A DNA stretch of 64,000 nucleotides from Methyloligella halotolerans (GTDB lineage Bacteria; Pseudomonadota; Alphaproteobacteria; Rhizobiales; Methyloligellaceae), in NCBI RefSeq assembly GCF_001708935.1, contig NZ_MASI01000002.1, positions 310,001 to 374,000 of the forward strand, written 5' to 3'. Position numbers and translations under genes: made by a program. Positions 39,174 to 48,314 of the stretch are shown here, one piece after another (positions within the stretch are counted from its first letter, which is position 1; each line of letters opens with the position of its first letter). The notes below the pieces were generated by a model, which was given only the letters and a program-made list of their open reading frames with translations, was not told the DNA's origin and ran no database searches.

Positions 39174-42100
39174 TTCCCGGATCCTTCACGCCCTGGCGCG
39201 AACCATTTGTAGAGTGCCGGGATCACCAGGAGCGTGAGGATAGTCGACGTGACGAGGCCGCCGACCACGACGGTGGCGAGCGGCTTCTGCACCTCGCTTC
39301 CGGCTCCGGTGGCGTAAAGCAGCGGGATCAGGCCGAGCGCGGTGGTGGCCGCAGTCATCAGCACGGGCCGGACCCGCAGGCACGCGCCCTGGATCGAGGC
39401 TTCGTCCACATCGACCCCCTCCTCCACCAGACGGTTGAGGTAGGTCACCAGAACCATCCCGTTCTCAAGCGCAATCCCGAACAAGGCGATGAAGCCGACC
39501 GAGGCGGGGACCGAAAGGTTCTGTCCGGTCATCAGAAGGCCGAGGATGCCGCCGACCAGCGCCAGCGGAATGTTCAGCATGATGAGGCCGGCGCTCTTCA
39601 GTGAGCCGAAGTTGATGAACAACAACAGCATGATGAGGCCGAGGGTGACGGGCACGACGATGGCCAGGCGCTGGTTGGCTTCCTGCTGCAGCTCGAACTG
39701 GCCACCCCAATTGATCAGATAGCCCGGCGGCAGCTCCACCTTTTCGGAGATCTGCTGCTCGCCGTCGGCGACAAAGCTGCCGATATCGCGGCCGCGCACA
39801 TTGGCCTGCACGGTGATGAAGCGCTGGCTGTCCTCGCGGGTGATCTGGCGGGGGCCGACGATGGAGTCGATCTTCGTCACCTGATCGAGGGAGACCAGCG
39901 GACCTGCCGGCGTCTGGAGGATGATGCGGCGGATGGCTTCTTCCGTGTCGCGCCTATCCTCGGGATAGCGCAACAGGATATCGAAGCGCCGGACGCCCTC
40001 GAGGATCTGGCCGGCGGTCGAGCCCCCCACGGCGGTGGAGACCACCTCCTGGACGTCGTCGACATTGAGGCCGTAGCGGGCGACGGCGGCGCGATCGATG
40101 GTGATACGCAGCTGGGGCGTGCCGATCACCTGATCCATCTGGACGTCTGCGGCGCCTTCCATGCCCGCGACGACGTTGCGAACCTCTCCGGCGATGCGGC
40201 GTAGCTCCTCCGAATCGGGACCGAAGATTTTCACGGCAAGTTCCGCTTGGTGCCTGTCAAAAGCTCGTCGGTGGCGGCGGCGATGGGCTGGGTGAAGTTG
40301 AACTGGGTGCCGGGGAAGTCCTCGAAGTACTCCGCCATTTCGGCGATGAGATCGTCATAGGAGATATCCTCCGTCCACTCGCTCTCGGGCTTCAGACCGA
40401 CGAAGCTCTCGGCGCTGTTGACGGGGTCGGCATGGGCGCCGACCTCGCCGCGCCCGACGCGGCTGACGACACGCTCCACCTCGGGGAACCGGTTCATGAG
40501 ACGCCTTTCGAAGCGGGTGACGGTTTCCTTCGCTTCGTCGAGGGAGATCGAGGGGGCCATGGTGAGGCGCACCAGCAGATCCCCTTCCTTCAAGGCGGGC
40601 GTGAACTCCGAGCCCAGCATGGGAAAGGCGAGAACGCCGACCACGACGAGGGCGCCGGCGAGGCCAGCCGCCAGCCATCGCGCTCTTACGAGGAAGGCGA
40701 CCATGGGCCGGTAGAGGGCGACGAGGGCGCGGAGGACGCCGGCCTCCTCGATGCTCCCGCCCCCGCTGCGGCGGCGCATGATGATCTCCGACAGGGCCGG
40801 TGCGATGAGAAGGGCGAAGATCAGCGATCCCAGCATGGCCAGAGACACGGTGAGGGCCAATGGCCGGAACGTCTTGCCCTCGACGCCCTGGAGCATGAAG
40901 AGCGGCAGGAAGACGATGATGATGATGAGGATCGCGAAGATCACCGGGCGCAGCACCTCGGCGCAGGCCTGGGCGATCAGCTCCCGGCGGGTGCCCTTGA
41001 CTTCGGGGTCGTGGATCACGCGGTCGACGTTCTCCACGATCACGATGGCCGCATCGACCATCATGCCGATGGCAATGGCGAGGCGCCCAGTGACATGAGA
41101 TTCGCAGAAACGCCGAGCACCTGCATCATGATGAAGGCGAAGCCGATGGAGAACGGGATCGACAGAGCCACGACGATGCTCGGGCGCACGCCTCCCATGA
41201 AGGCGAAGATGACGAGCGCGACGAGGCCTACGCCTTGCATCAGGGCATTGGTGACGGTGCTCACCGCCTGGCCGACCAGAGCCGACTGGTCGTAGTAGGG
41301 AACGATCTTCACACCCTCGGGCAGCGCCGTCTGGATCTTGGCGAGCTCGGTCTTCACGCGATCGATGACCGACGACGTGTTGGTGCCGATCAGCTTCAGC
41401 ACGAGGCCGGCGACGACCTCGCCTTGGCCGTTGGAGGTCGCGAGGCCCTGGCGGACCTCACCGCCGATTTTCACCTCGGCGATGTCGCGGAGATAGACGG
41501 GCGTGCCGTCCACGGTCTTCACCACGATGTTGTCGAGATCGGCGATGTCCTCGGCCAACCCGATCGAGCGGACGACATATTGCTCCGCGTTCTGGACGAG
41601 GAATTGTGCGCCGACATTGGCGTTGTTGGCCTCGACGATCTCCAGCACGTCCGCGATCGTCAGGTCGTAGCGGAGAAGGGCCTGGGGCTCGATCACAACC
41701 TGGAACTGCTTGACGTAACCGCCAAGCGACAGAACCTCCGTCACTCCCTTCACGGTCTGGAGATTGAACTTCACCACCCAATCCTGGAGCTCGCGCAGCT
41801 CCTCCAGGCTGTAGGAGCCGGTCTCGTCCTTCAGATAGTAGAAAAGGATCTGGCCGAGACCCGTGGTGATGGGCCCCATCTCCGGCTCGCCGAAGCCTTG
41901 GGGGATCTCCTCGGCGGCCACCTGGAGCCGCTCGTTGACCAGTTGGCGCGCGAAATAGATATCCGTGCCGTCCTCGAAATAGACGTTCACGACGGAGAGG
42001 CCGAAGTTCGATGTCGAGCGCACTTCCGCCAGATCAGGCAGGCCGTTCATGGCCACTTCGACGGGATAGGTGACGTAGCGTTCGACGTCTTCTGGGGCGA

Positions 42101-42263
42101 GGCCCTCCGTCTCGGTGAAGACCTGAACGAGCGTCGGCGTGACGTCCGGGAAGGCATCGACGGGAAGGCTCCGATAGGCGAAGCCGCCGGCGACGATCAT
42201 GGCGATGCCCAGGACGAGCAGGATCAGCCGCTGGGCGAGGATGGTCTCGATGAAGCGGTTCAT
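39170..42263 (-). CDS. heavy-metal efflux RND pump (CusA/CzcA family), two frameshifts
   Basis: Reconstructed to about 1031 residues, the normal size for a CusA/CzcA inner-membrane proton/metal antiporter. The N-terminal part (MNRFIETILAQRLILLVLG) runs to NLMSLGA, the middle part begins IGMMVDAAIVIVENVDRV, and the C-terminal part covers KIFGPDSEELRR to KWFAPG. Breaks occur at about 41081-41084 and 40245-40247; each is healed by one base and the flanks fit the family without loss. As printed, three ORFs of 400, 277 and 354 residues overlap by ATGA, which mimics coupled genes but is artefactual. CusB-type adaptor upstream. Confidence 0.9.
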
Positions 42264-42278
42264 TGTTGTTCTCCCGCC

Positions 42279-43652
42279 TCAGTGATGATGACCGCCGAAG
42301 CTGCCTTTCGACATCTCGGCTTTCAGGGTGAAGGCGCCTTCGGTGACAATCTTCTCGCCGGGCTTCAGGCCCTCTGCGATGACGATGTCGTTCTCGCCCT
42401 TCGGCCCCAGGGTGACATTGCGCGGCTCGAAGCCCTCGTCTGTCTCGACGAAGACGGCCGGCTTGTCTTCGATGGTCTGGACGGCGGCGCGCGGGACCTT
42501 CACGGCGTCCTGGCCGGAATCAACCGTGACCCGGGCGGTGAGAAACATGCCGGGGCGTAGGCGGCCGCCGACCGGATCGGCGATGATACGGGCGATGGCC
42601 GTGCGCGTGCCTTCCTCGATCTGAGGGGTGACGAAGGCGATCGTCTCCTGGGCGATGACGTTGCCCTGATCGTCGAGGATATCCACGGTCTGACCCTTCT
42701 CGATCCGGTCGAGATCGCCCGGAAAGACGCTGAGATCGATCCAGACGCTTGAGAGGTCGGCGACCGCGAAGGCCTGCCGGTCGGCGCCGATATATTCGCC
42801 AAGCGTGATGTGGCGTTTCACGACGTGGCCGTCGAAGGGTGCGGTGAGCGCGTAGGCGGTCAGCACCGTGTCCTTCTCGTTCTTGATATTGACGACCTGA
42901 TCCTTGCTGATCCCCAGGGCGTAGAGCTTCTGTTCGGCGCCGCGGCGCGCGATACGGGCTTCGGCCAATGCAGACTTGGCGTCGAGGAAGGTGCGCTCGG
43001 AGGTGATCTTCTTGTCCCAGAGCTGCTGCTCCCTCCGGAAGCTGATCTCCTGGAGGCTCTCCCGCTCCACGTCCGCCAGATAGTCGGATTTGGCATCGGC
43101 GAGCTCGCGGCTGTCGAGGACGGCGAGCAGTTCGCCCTTCTTCACATCATCGCCCTCGGTGGCGTTCACCTCGGTCGCGATGCCGGAGACCCGCGGCACG
43201 ACGTGGGCCAGGCGGTCGCCGTTGTAGTGGACCTCTGCGGGCAGGGTGAAGCTGTCGGTCACGGCGCCCGTCTCGGCCGCCGCCACCGTGATGCCGAACT
43301 CCTTGCGCTGCTCGTCGCTCAGGCGGATCGGGCCTTCGTGGCCATGTTCATGGCCTTCGTGGCCGGCTTCTTCTCCGCCGTGCGCATGGCCTTCGTCACC
43401 CGTCTCTTCGGCGCCGTGATCGTGTCCCTCGTGATCCTCCTCATTCGTGTCGGCGTGAGGATGGCCATCGTCGTGGCCGTGACCTTCGGCTTGATCGTGC
43501 CCGGCAGACTGTGAGCCTGAGTCCTCCTGGGCGCTAAGGCCGTCGCAGGCGGCAAGGCCGGACGTCAGGGCGAGAAGGGCGGTAAGCGCCAGGAAGACAG
43601 ACGCGGGATGAGCGAGCCGGGCCGGTGTCGCCGGCTTGGATTTGAGATGCAT
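42279..43652 (-). CDS. periplasmic adaptor of metal efflux pump (CusB/CzcB family), His-rich
   Basis: A 457-residue membrane-fusion protein. Lipobox LAAC puts a lipidated Cys at 36. Residues about 50-107 are extremely His/Asp/Glu/Gly-rich (GHGHDDGHPHAD, EGHEHGHEG), a probable metal-binding arm, and the C-terminus ends GGHHH. The barrel-sandwich and beta domains follow (VSGIATEVNATEGDDVKKG, APFDGHVVKRHITLGEYI). It pairs with the RND gene 15 bases downstream. No outer-membrane channel gene (CusC/CzcC) is next to it. The substrate metal cannot be decided. Confidence 0.93.
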   Translation of the reverse strand: MHLKSKPATPARLAHPASVFLALTALLALTSGLAACDGLSAQEDSGSQSAGHDQAEGHGHDDGHPHADTNEEDHEGHDHGAEETGDEGHAHGGEEAGHEGHEHGHEGPIRLSDEQRKEFGITVAAAETGAVTDSFTLPAEVHYNGDRLAHVVPRVSGIATEVNATEGDDVKKGELLAVLDSRELADAKSDYLADVERESLQEISFRREQQLWDKKITSERTFLDAKSALAEARIARRGAEQKLYALGISKDQVVNIKNEKDTVLTAYALTAPFDGHVVKRHITLGEYIGADRQAFAVADLSSVWIDLSVFPGDLDRIEKGQTVDILDDQGNVIAQETIAFVTPQIEEGTRTAIARIIADPVGGRLRPGMFLTARVTVDSGQDAVKVPRAAVQTIEDKPAVFVETDEGFEPRNVTLGPKGENDIVIAEGLKPGEKIVTEGAFTLKAEMSKGSFGGHHH

Positions 43653-43734
43653 CGTTGAAAGCCTTGTTCCGTCGAGAGATGCGCATGCGCAAAGGGCCGG
43701 GCTTCAACGAGAAGTCCGGCAGGCGGAACAGGCG

Positions 43735-44169
43735 TCAGGTGCGAAGGACGACCGTCTTCAGGAATGTCAGGTGGGGCGAAGGCGGTGCAGTCGCCGGGGG
43801 TGGCGGCGCTGCGAGGGTCTTGGCATGGGTGGGCACCGCGGTCAGGGCCGGAGTGGGTATCGCTCCACTGGCCGGTGCATTCAGCTGGGCCATGGCCTTG
43901 GTGGTGGCCGCGCCCGGCGGTGCGCTGAGGTCGAGACATGGCTCGGCATGGTCCTGACCATGCACGGCCAGCGATACGCCCTGGTGGACGGCAGGGTCGT
44001 GATGGACGACCTCTTCGCGGTGGCAGGACGCGACATGGGCAGTCTCGACCGCCAGGTGGCCATCCGCTCCGATGCAGACGACGGCGCCGGCGCTTCCCGG
44101 TGCAAGGCACAGGAAGGTCAGGAGGGCCAGCATCAAGCGGCTGCCGATTCTCAGGCCGTTTCGCGTCAT
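43735..44169 (-). CDS. small exported cysteine/histidine-containing protein in metal efflux operon
   Basis: A 144-residue protein with a signal peptide (1-29, ending GSAGA/VV). The next 50 residues hold three cysteines (VVCIGADGH, VASCHREE, EPCLDLS) and many His, followed by a Pro/Ala-rich tail. Such proteins often sit ahead of czc/cus adaptor genes in alphaproteobacteria, and I infer a periplasmic metal-handling role. It is the first gene of the reverse-strand metal operon and is divergent from the ferritin-like gene. Confidence 0.7.
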   Translation of the reverse strand: MTRNGLRIGSRLMLALLTFLCLAPGSAGAVVCIGADGHLAVETAHVASCHREEVVHHDPAVHQGVSLAVHGQDHAEPCLDLSAPPGAATTKAMAQLNAPASGAIPTPALTAVPTHAKTLAAPPPPATAPPSPHLTFLKTVVLRT

Positions 44170-44304
44170 GCTCTCCTTAGAACCCGGAACGGCTTGGCGG
44201 ATCAAGTCCCCCAATTGGCGCAGCGTCGCACCACCGGTTCGTGGAGCGAGATCGGTCCGGCGCAAAAGCAACCGCCTCCTTTTCAGCGCGGGTGGGCGCA
44301 CCCA

Positions 44305-44317
44305 ATATCTCAGATAT
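44305..44317. promoter_or_regulatory. palindrome ahead of the ferritin-like gene, possible operator
   Basis: ATATCT-C-AGATAT is a perfect 6-1-6 inverted repeat 28 bases before the ferritin-like ATG and about 135 bases from the divergent metal-operon start. It is AT-rich in a GC-rich neighbourhood. The regulator is unknown; it does not match the Fur, Irr or RirA sites I know. Confidence 0.4.
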
Positions 44318-44345
44318 CGGTTCTTTTTTGAGATGAGGAAACGAA

Positions 44346-44807
44346 ATGGCTGAGAAAAATATTACACGCGACCAGCTTGCCGAGCTCCTGAACGAGGATC
44401 TCGCGCGCGAGTATCAGGCGATCATCGCCTACGTGGTCTATTCCCAGGTCATCAAGGGTGCTGAATATATGAGCATCGCGGACCAGCTCGAGCAGCACGC
44501 TCACGAGGAGCTGGAGCACGCGCTGACGATTTCGCGGCAGATCGACTATCTCGGCCATACGCCGACGGTGAAGGCGAAGCCCGTGAAGGTCTCCGAGGAT
44601 GCGCGGGAGATGCTGCGCTTCGACCTCGACAACGAGAATGAGACGGTTCGCAACTACCGGCAGCGTGTCCGTCAATGCGAGGCGCTGAACGAGTTCGCCA
44701 TGGCCGAGCAGATCCGGGAGATCCTGGTCCAGGAGCAGGACCATCAGATCGATCTCGCCACGGCCTTGGGCGAGGACGTGCCGGATGTCGGCACGGCCGG
44801 CGACTAG
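44346..44807 (+). CDS. ferritin-like di-iron protein (bacterioferritin/Dps-related)
   Basis: A 153-residue four-helix bundle. Probable di-iron ligands are Glu22 (REYQAIIAY), Glu55 and His58 (HEELEHA), then Glu/His in the last helix (LVQEQDHQIDLA). The length and EExxH pattern fit a bacterioferritin-like protein, but the heme-ligating Met cannot be assigned with confidence. Likely iron storage or peroxide detoxification. GAGGAAACG precedes the ATG. Confidence 0.82.
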   Translation: MAEKNITRDQLAELLNEDLAREYQAIIAYVVYSQVIKGAEYMSIADQLEQHAHEELEHALTISRQIDYLGHTPTVKAKPVKVSEDAREMLRFDLDNENETVRNYRQRVRQCEALNEFAMAEQIREILVQEQDHQIDLATALGEDVPDVGTAGD

Positions 44808-44905
44808 AACCCCGATATTCCACGAAACACCTCCGGGACGCGGCATCTGCGCCCCGAAGGTGTGACGTCTCGCCGCTTGCGAGCGAAGGCGATCGGCATA
44901 AATAA

Positions 44906-44922
44906 GCTTATCTATAATAAGC
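44906..44922. promoter_or_regulatory. MarR-type operator upstream of the marR-emrAB operon
   Basis: GCTTAT-CTATA-ATAAGC is a perfect 6-5-6 inverted repeat with a 17-base footprint, typical of MarR dimers, ending 22 bases before the MarR ATG. The local sequence is AT-rich and probably also holds the promoter. Autoregulation by the adjacent MarR protein is the natural inference. Confidence 0.7.
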
Positions 44923-44944
44923 ACGCTTAGTATTCGATCGTCCA

Positions 44945-45429
44945 ATGACGGACTTCAGCCCAGACAAGCCCGAGATCACCCTCGGATTCCTGCTGCACGA
45001 CGTGGCGCGGCTCATCCGCAAGCTGTTCGAGCAGCGTGCGCGTGGGCTCGGGCTGACGCGCGCGCAATGGCAGGTGCTCGCCTATCTGCGGTTCAACGAC
45101 GGCATCCGGCAGGGCGCTTGGCGGAGATGCTGGAGCTGGAGCCGATCAGCCTCTCGCGCGTGGTGGACAAGCTCGAGGCCGCAGGCTTTCTGGAGCGCCG
45201 CCCCGATCCCACCGACCGTCGCAGCAAGCAGCTTTTCCTGCTGCCGGCGGCCTATCCCAAGCTGAAAGAATTGAAAGCCATCGCGGCCACCGCCAAGCAG
45301 GACGCCCTTCAAGGGGTCCCCCCAGCCGATGCCGCCAGGATGATGGAAACGCTGCAGGCCATGCGGGAAAATCTCAGCGGCATCAGCAGCGCCGAGCAAA
45401 GGCCAGATGAGGACACCTCCGATGGGTAA
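44945..45429 (+). CDS. MarR-family regulator of the EmrAB operon, one frameshift
   Basis: Reconstructed to 161 residues. The N-terminal part includes RARGLGLTRAQWQVLAYLRF; after the break at about 45116 (GGCGC then TTGG, one C missing) the other frame gives LAEMLELEPISLSRVVDKLEAAGFLERRPDPTDRR, the recognition helix and wing. A repressor of the downstream efflux genes is expected. Its TAA overlaps the adaptor ATG by 8 bases. Confidence 0.85.
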
Positions 45430-46665
45430 GGTAGAGCGCGATGCCGATTTCAGCCCCGCGGAGCCGCTGGGCGAGGTTCAAGAGAAGAAGCCGGACAGCA
45501 CGCCGGAGCCTGCTTCCTCCGAGGAGCAGGACGCTACAGCGGTGGCGGCGAAGGAGGCTGAGCACCAGGCCGACACGGGCCCGGCCCCGCGCAACAAGAG
45601 ACGCGGCCGGGTGCGGTTGGTGCTGTTCGCGCTGCTGCCGTTGGCGCTGGCCATCGGCGCGTATTTCTACGTGACAGGCGGGGCGGTGATGGAGAGCGAG
45701 AACGCCTATGTCCGGACGGACATGGTGGCGGTCTCGACGGACGTCTCCGGCATCGTTCAGAGCGTCGCCGTGCACGACAATCAGCCGGTGAAGCAGGGCG
45801 ACGTCCTGTTCCGGCTGGATCCGCTGCCCTTCAAACTTGCCCTGGAGAAGGCGGAAGGACAGGTCGGAATCGCCCGCGCCCAGCTCGAAGCCCTCAAGGG
45901 ATCCTATGCCCAGATCGAGACCCAGATCGATCAGGCCAAGATGGATGTCGATTTCTACGAGCGGGATTTCGATCGCAAGCAATCCCTGCTGAAGCGCAAC
46001 TTCGCGTCCCAGGCCGATTACGATGAGGCGCAGCACAATCTGCAGGATGCCCAGCAGAATCTGGCGTCGCTGAAAACCCAGCTGGCCCAGGCCGCGGCGA
46101 AGCTCGACAACCATCCGGATTATCCGGTGGAGAAGCTCTCAGGCTTCAAATACGCGGTGGCCCAGCGCGACGAGGCGAAGCGGCAGCTCGATCACACCAC
46201 CGTGCGGGCGCATTCAATGGCGTCGTCGCCAACGTCCCGTCGCTCCAGGTCGGGCAGTATCTTGCGGCCTCCACGTCCGCATTCAGCCTGGTGGCGACGG
46301 ATCACATGTGGGTGGAGGCGAAACCCAAAGAGACCCAGCTCACCTATGTCAGGCCCGGCCAGAAGGTGACGGTGAGTGTCGATACCTATCCAGGCGTGAC
46401 GTGGAGCGGCAGCGTGGAGAGCATCAGCCCGGCTTCCGCGTCCAGCTTCTCGTTGCTGCCGGCCCAGAACTCTTCCGGCAACTGGGTGAAGGTCGTGCAG
46501 CGAATCCCGGTCCGGGTGCGGCTCGATACGCCGTCGGACAAGCCGCCGCTGCGGGCGGGCATGAGCGTCGAGATCGAGGTCGACACCGGCCATGCGCGCG
46601 GCCTGCCGGATTTCATGACCGGCTGGTTCGGTGCGGGCCGATCGCCGGAGAACACCCATGGCTGA
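45422..46665 (+). CDS. EmrA/HlyD-type efflux adaptor, one frameshift
   Basis: Reconstructed to 414 residues. The N-terminal 60 residues are Glu/Ala-rich and cytoplasmic, followed by a transmembrane helix (about 65-85) and an EmrA-like periplasmic part: SENAYVRTDMVAVSTDVSG, a coiled-coil (about 140-225) and VRAPFNGVVANV. The frame breaks at about 46210-46212, where GGCGC is followed by ATTC; one added C restores it to the stop at 46665. It bridges EmrB to an outer-membrane channel not encoded here. Confidence 0.87.
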
Positions 46666-48223
46666 GGCGGCGGCCAGCGCGGGCGGGGAGGCGTTCGAGG
46701 CCGTCCCCGGGCGCGCAGCCATCACGTTCTGCGTGATCCTCGCGGTGGTGATGCAGGCGCTGGATACGACCATTGCCAATGTCGCGCTGCCCTATATCCA
46801 GGGAACCGTCGCGGCGAGCCAAGACCAGATCAACTGGGTCCTCACCTCCTACATCGTTGCTGCCGCCATCATGACGCCGCCCTCGGGCTGGTTCGCCGGG
46901 CGCTTCGGCCGCAAGCGCGTGCTGATGGTCGCTATCGCCGGATTCACGGTCGCCTCCATGCTCTGCGGAATGGCGCAATCCCTCACGGAGATCGTTCTCT
47001 TCCGGTTGTTGCAAGGCGCGTTCGGGGCGGCGCTGGTACCCCTTGCGCAAAGCTTCCTGCTCGACCTTTACCCTCCGGAGGATCGGGGCAAGGCCATGGG
47101 CCTGTTCGGCATGTCGGTGATGGTGGGACCGGTGCTCGGGCCTGTGCTCGGCGGCTGGCTGACGGAGAATTTCAGCTGGCGGTGGGTGTTCTACATCAAC
47201 CTGCCCATCGGCATCATGGCCTTCGTCGGCATCATGATCTTCGTCCGCGAAACCGTGCTAGAAGACTCCAAGCTGGACTGGACCGGCTTCGTCAGCCTGT
47301 CGATTGCCATCGGCGCCCTGCAGCTCTTCCTCGACCGCGGCGAGCAGCTCAACTGGCTCGGCTCCAGCGAGATCGTCATCGAGCTGATGGTTTGCCTGGG
47401 CGCGTTCTATGTCTTCCTCGTCCATATCTTCACGACCGACAATCCGTTCGTCGATCCGAAGCTCTTCCTCGACCGCAACTTCACGATCGGGATGGTCTTC
47501 ATCTTCATCATCGGCATCACCTACCTGGCCTCCCTGGCATTGCTGACGCCCTATCTCCAGACCCTGATGGGCTATCCCGTCACCACGGCGGGGATCGTCA
47601 TGGGACCACGGGGGCTGGGAACCATGGCGACCATGCTCATCGTCGGCCGCCTGATGGGGAAGGTCGATACACGCGCGCTGCTCGTCATCGGGCTGGTGAT
47701 CACCGCCTGGGCCATGTGGGACATGACCGGCTGGACGCCGGAGGTCTCCCAGTGGAACATCGCCGTCACGGGTTTCATCCAGGGGGCGGGGCTTGGCTTC
47801 CTGTTCGTGCCCCTGACCACGGTCGCGTTCCAGACCCTGCCCGCCAAGATGCGAGGCGGCGCGACGGGCCTCTACAATCTGTCGCGCAATATCGGGTCGA
47901 GCGTCGGCATCTCCATCGTCTCGGCCCTGCTGGTGGAGAACACGCAGGTGAACCATGCGAACATCGCCAGCTACGTGACGCCGTTCAATCGGGCGTTTGA
48001 GAGCGGGGCGGGGCGGCTACTCGATCCAACGAGCGGGGCGAGCCGGGCGCTGCTCGACCAGGAGATCACGCGCCAAGCGACGATCATCGCCTATTCCGAC
48101 GACTTCTATCTGATGATGGTGATGTCGCTCCTCGCCATCGGCCTGGTCTTCCTGCTGAAGGGCAGCGGCCAGAAATCCGGAGCGAAGGACGAGGGCGAGG
48201 ATTATGCGGTGGTGGTGGAGTAA
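46658..48223 (+). CDS. EmrB-type drug efflux transporter (DHA2 family, 14 helices)
   Basis: A 521-residue MFS transporter. VVMQALDTTIANVALPYIQG is the DHA2 motif D1, and SGWFAGRFGRKRVLM is motif A, followed by GPVLGPVLGGW (motif C). It exports hydrophobic compounds with EmrA by proton antiport. The ATG overlaps the adaptor stop by 8 bases, the same spacing as the upstream overlap, so all three genes are one translationally coupled operon. Confidence 0.93.
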   Translation: MAEAAASAGGEAFEAVPGRAAITFCVILAVVMQALDTTIANVALPYIQGTVAASQDQINWVLTSYIVAAAIMTPPSGWFAGRFGRKRVLMVAIAGFTVASMLCGMAQSLTEIVLFRLLQGAFGAALVPLAQSFLLDLYPPEDRGKAMGLFGMSVMVGPVLGPVLGGWLTENFSWRWVFYINLPIGIMAFVGIMIFVRETVLEDSKLDWTGFVSLSIAIGALQLFLDRGEQLNWLGSSEIVIELMVCLGAFYVFLVHIFTTDNPFVDPKLFLDRNFTIGMVFIFIIGITYLASLALLTPYLQTLMGYPVTTAGIVMGPRGLGTMATMLIVGRLMGKVDTRALLVIGLVITAWAMWDMTGWTPEVSQWNIAVTGFIQGAGLGFLFVPLTTVAFQTLPAKMRGGATGLYNLSRNIGSSVGISIVSALLVENTQVNHANIASYVTPFNRAFESGAGRLLDPTSGASRALLDQEITRQATIIAYSDDFYLMMVMSLLAIGLVFLLKGSGQKSGAKDEGEDYAVVVE

Positions 48224-48314
48224 AGCAGTGGCCGCGCGTGTCTCCGCAGAAATGGGTTGCGCGATGGCGCCGTGACCCGCAAAAAGTGCGCGAAGCGGGG
48301 CGCGGGGGACAGAC

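Noticed and set aside
44827..44863. Hairpin after the ferritin-like gene (ACACCT/AGGTGT)
   Set aside because: A possible stem, but no T-run follows on either strand, so a terminator call is not supported.
39170..45429. Four-base and eight-base ORF overlaps as evidence for extra genes
   Set aside because: Within the CusA-like and MarR genes the overlaps result from frameshifts; only the MarR/EmrA and EmrA/EmrB overlaps are treated as real.
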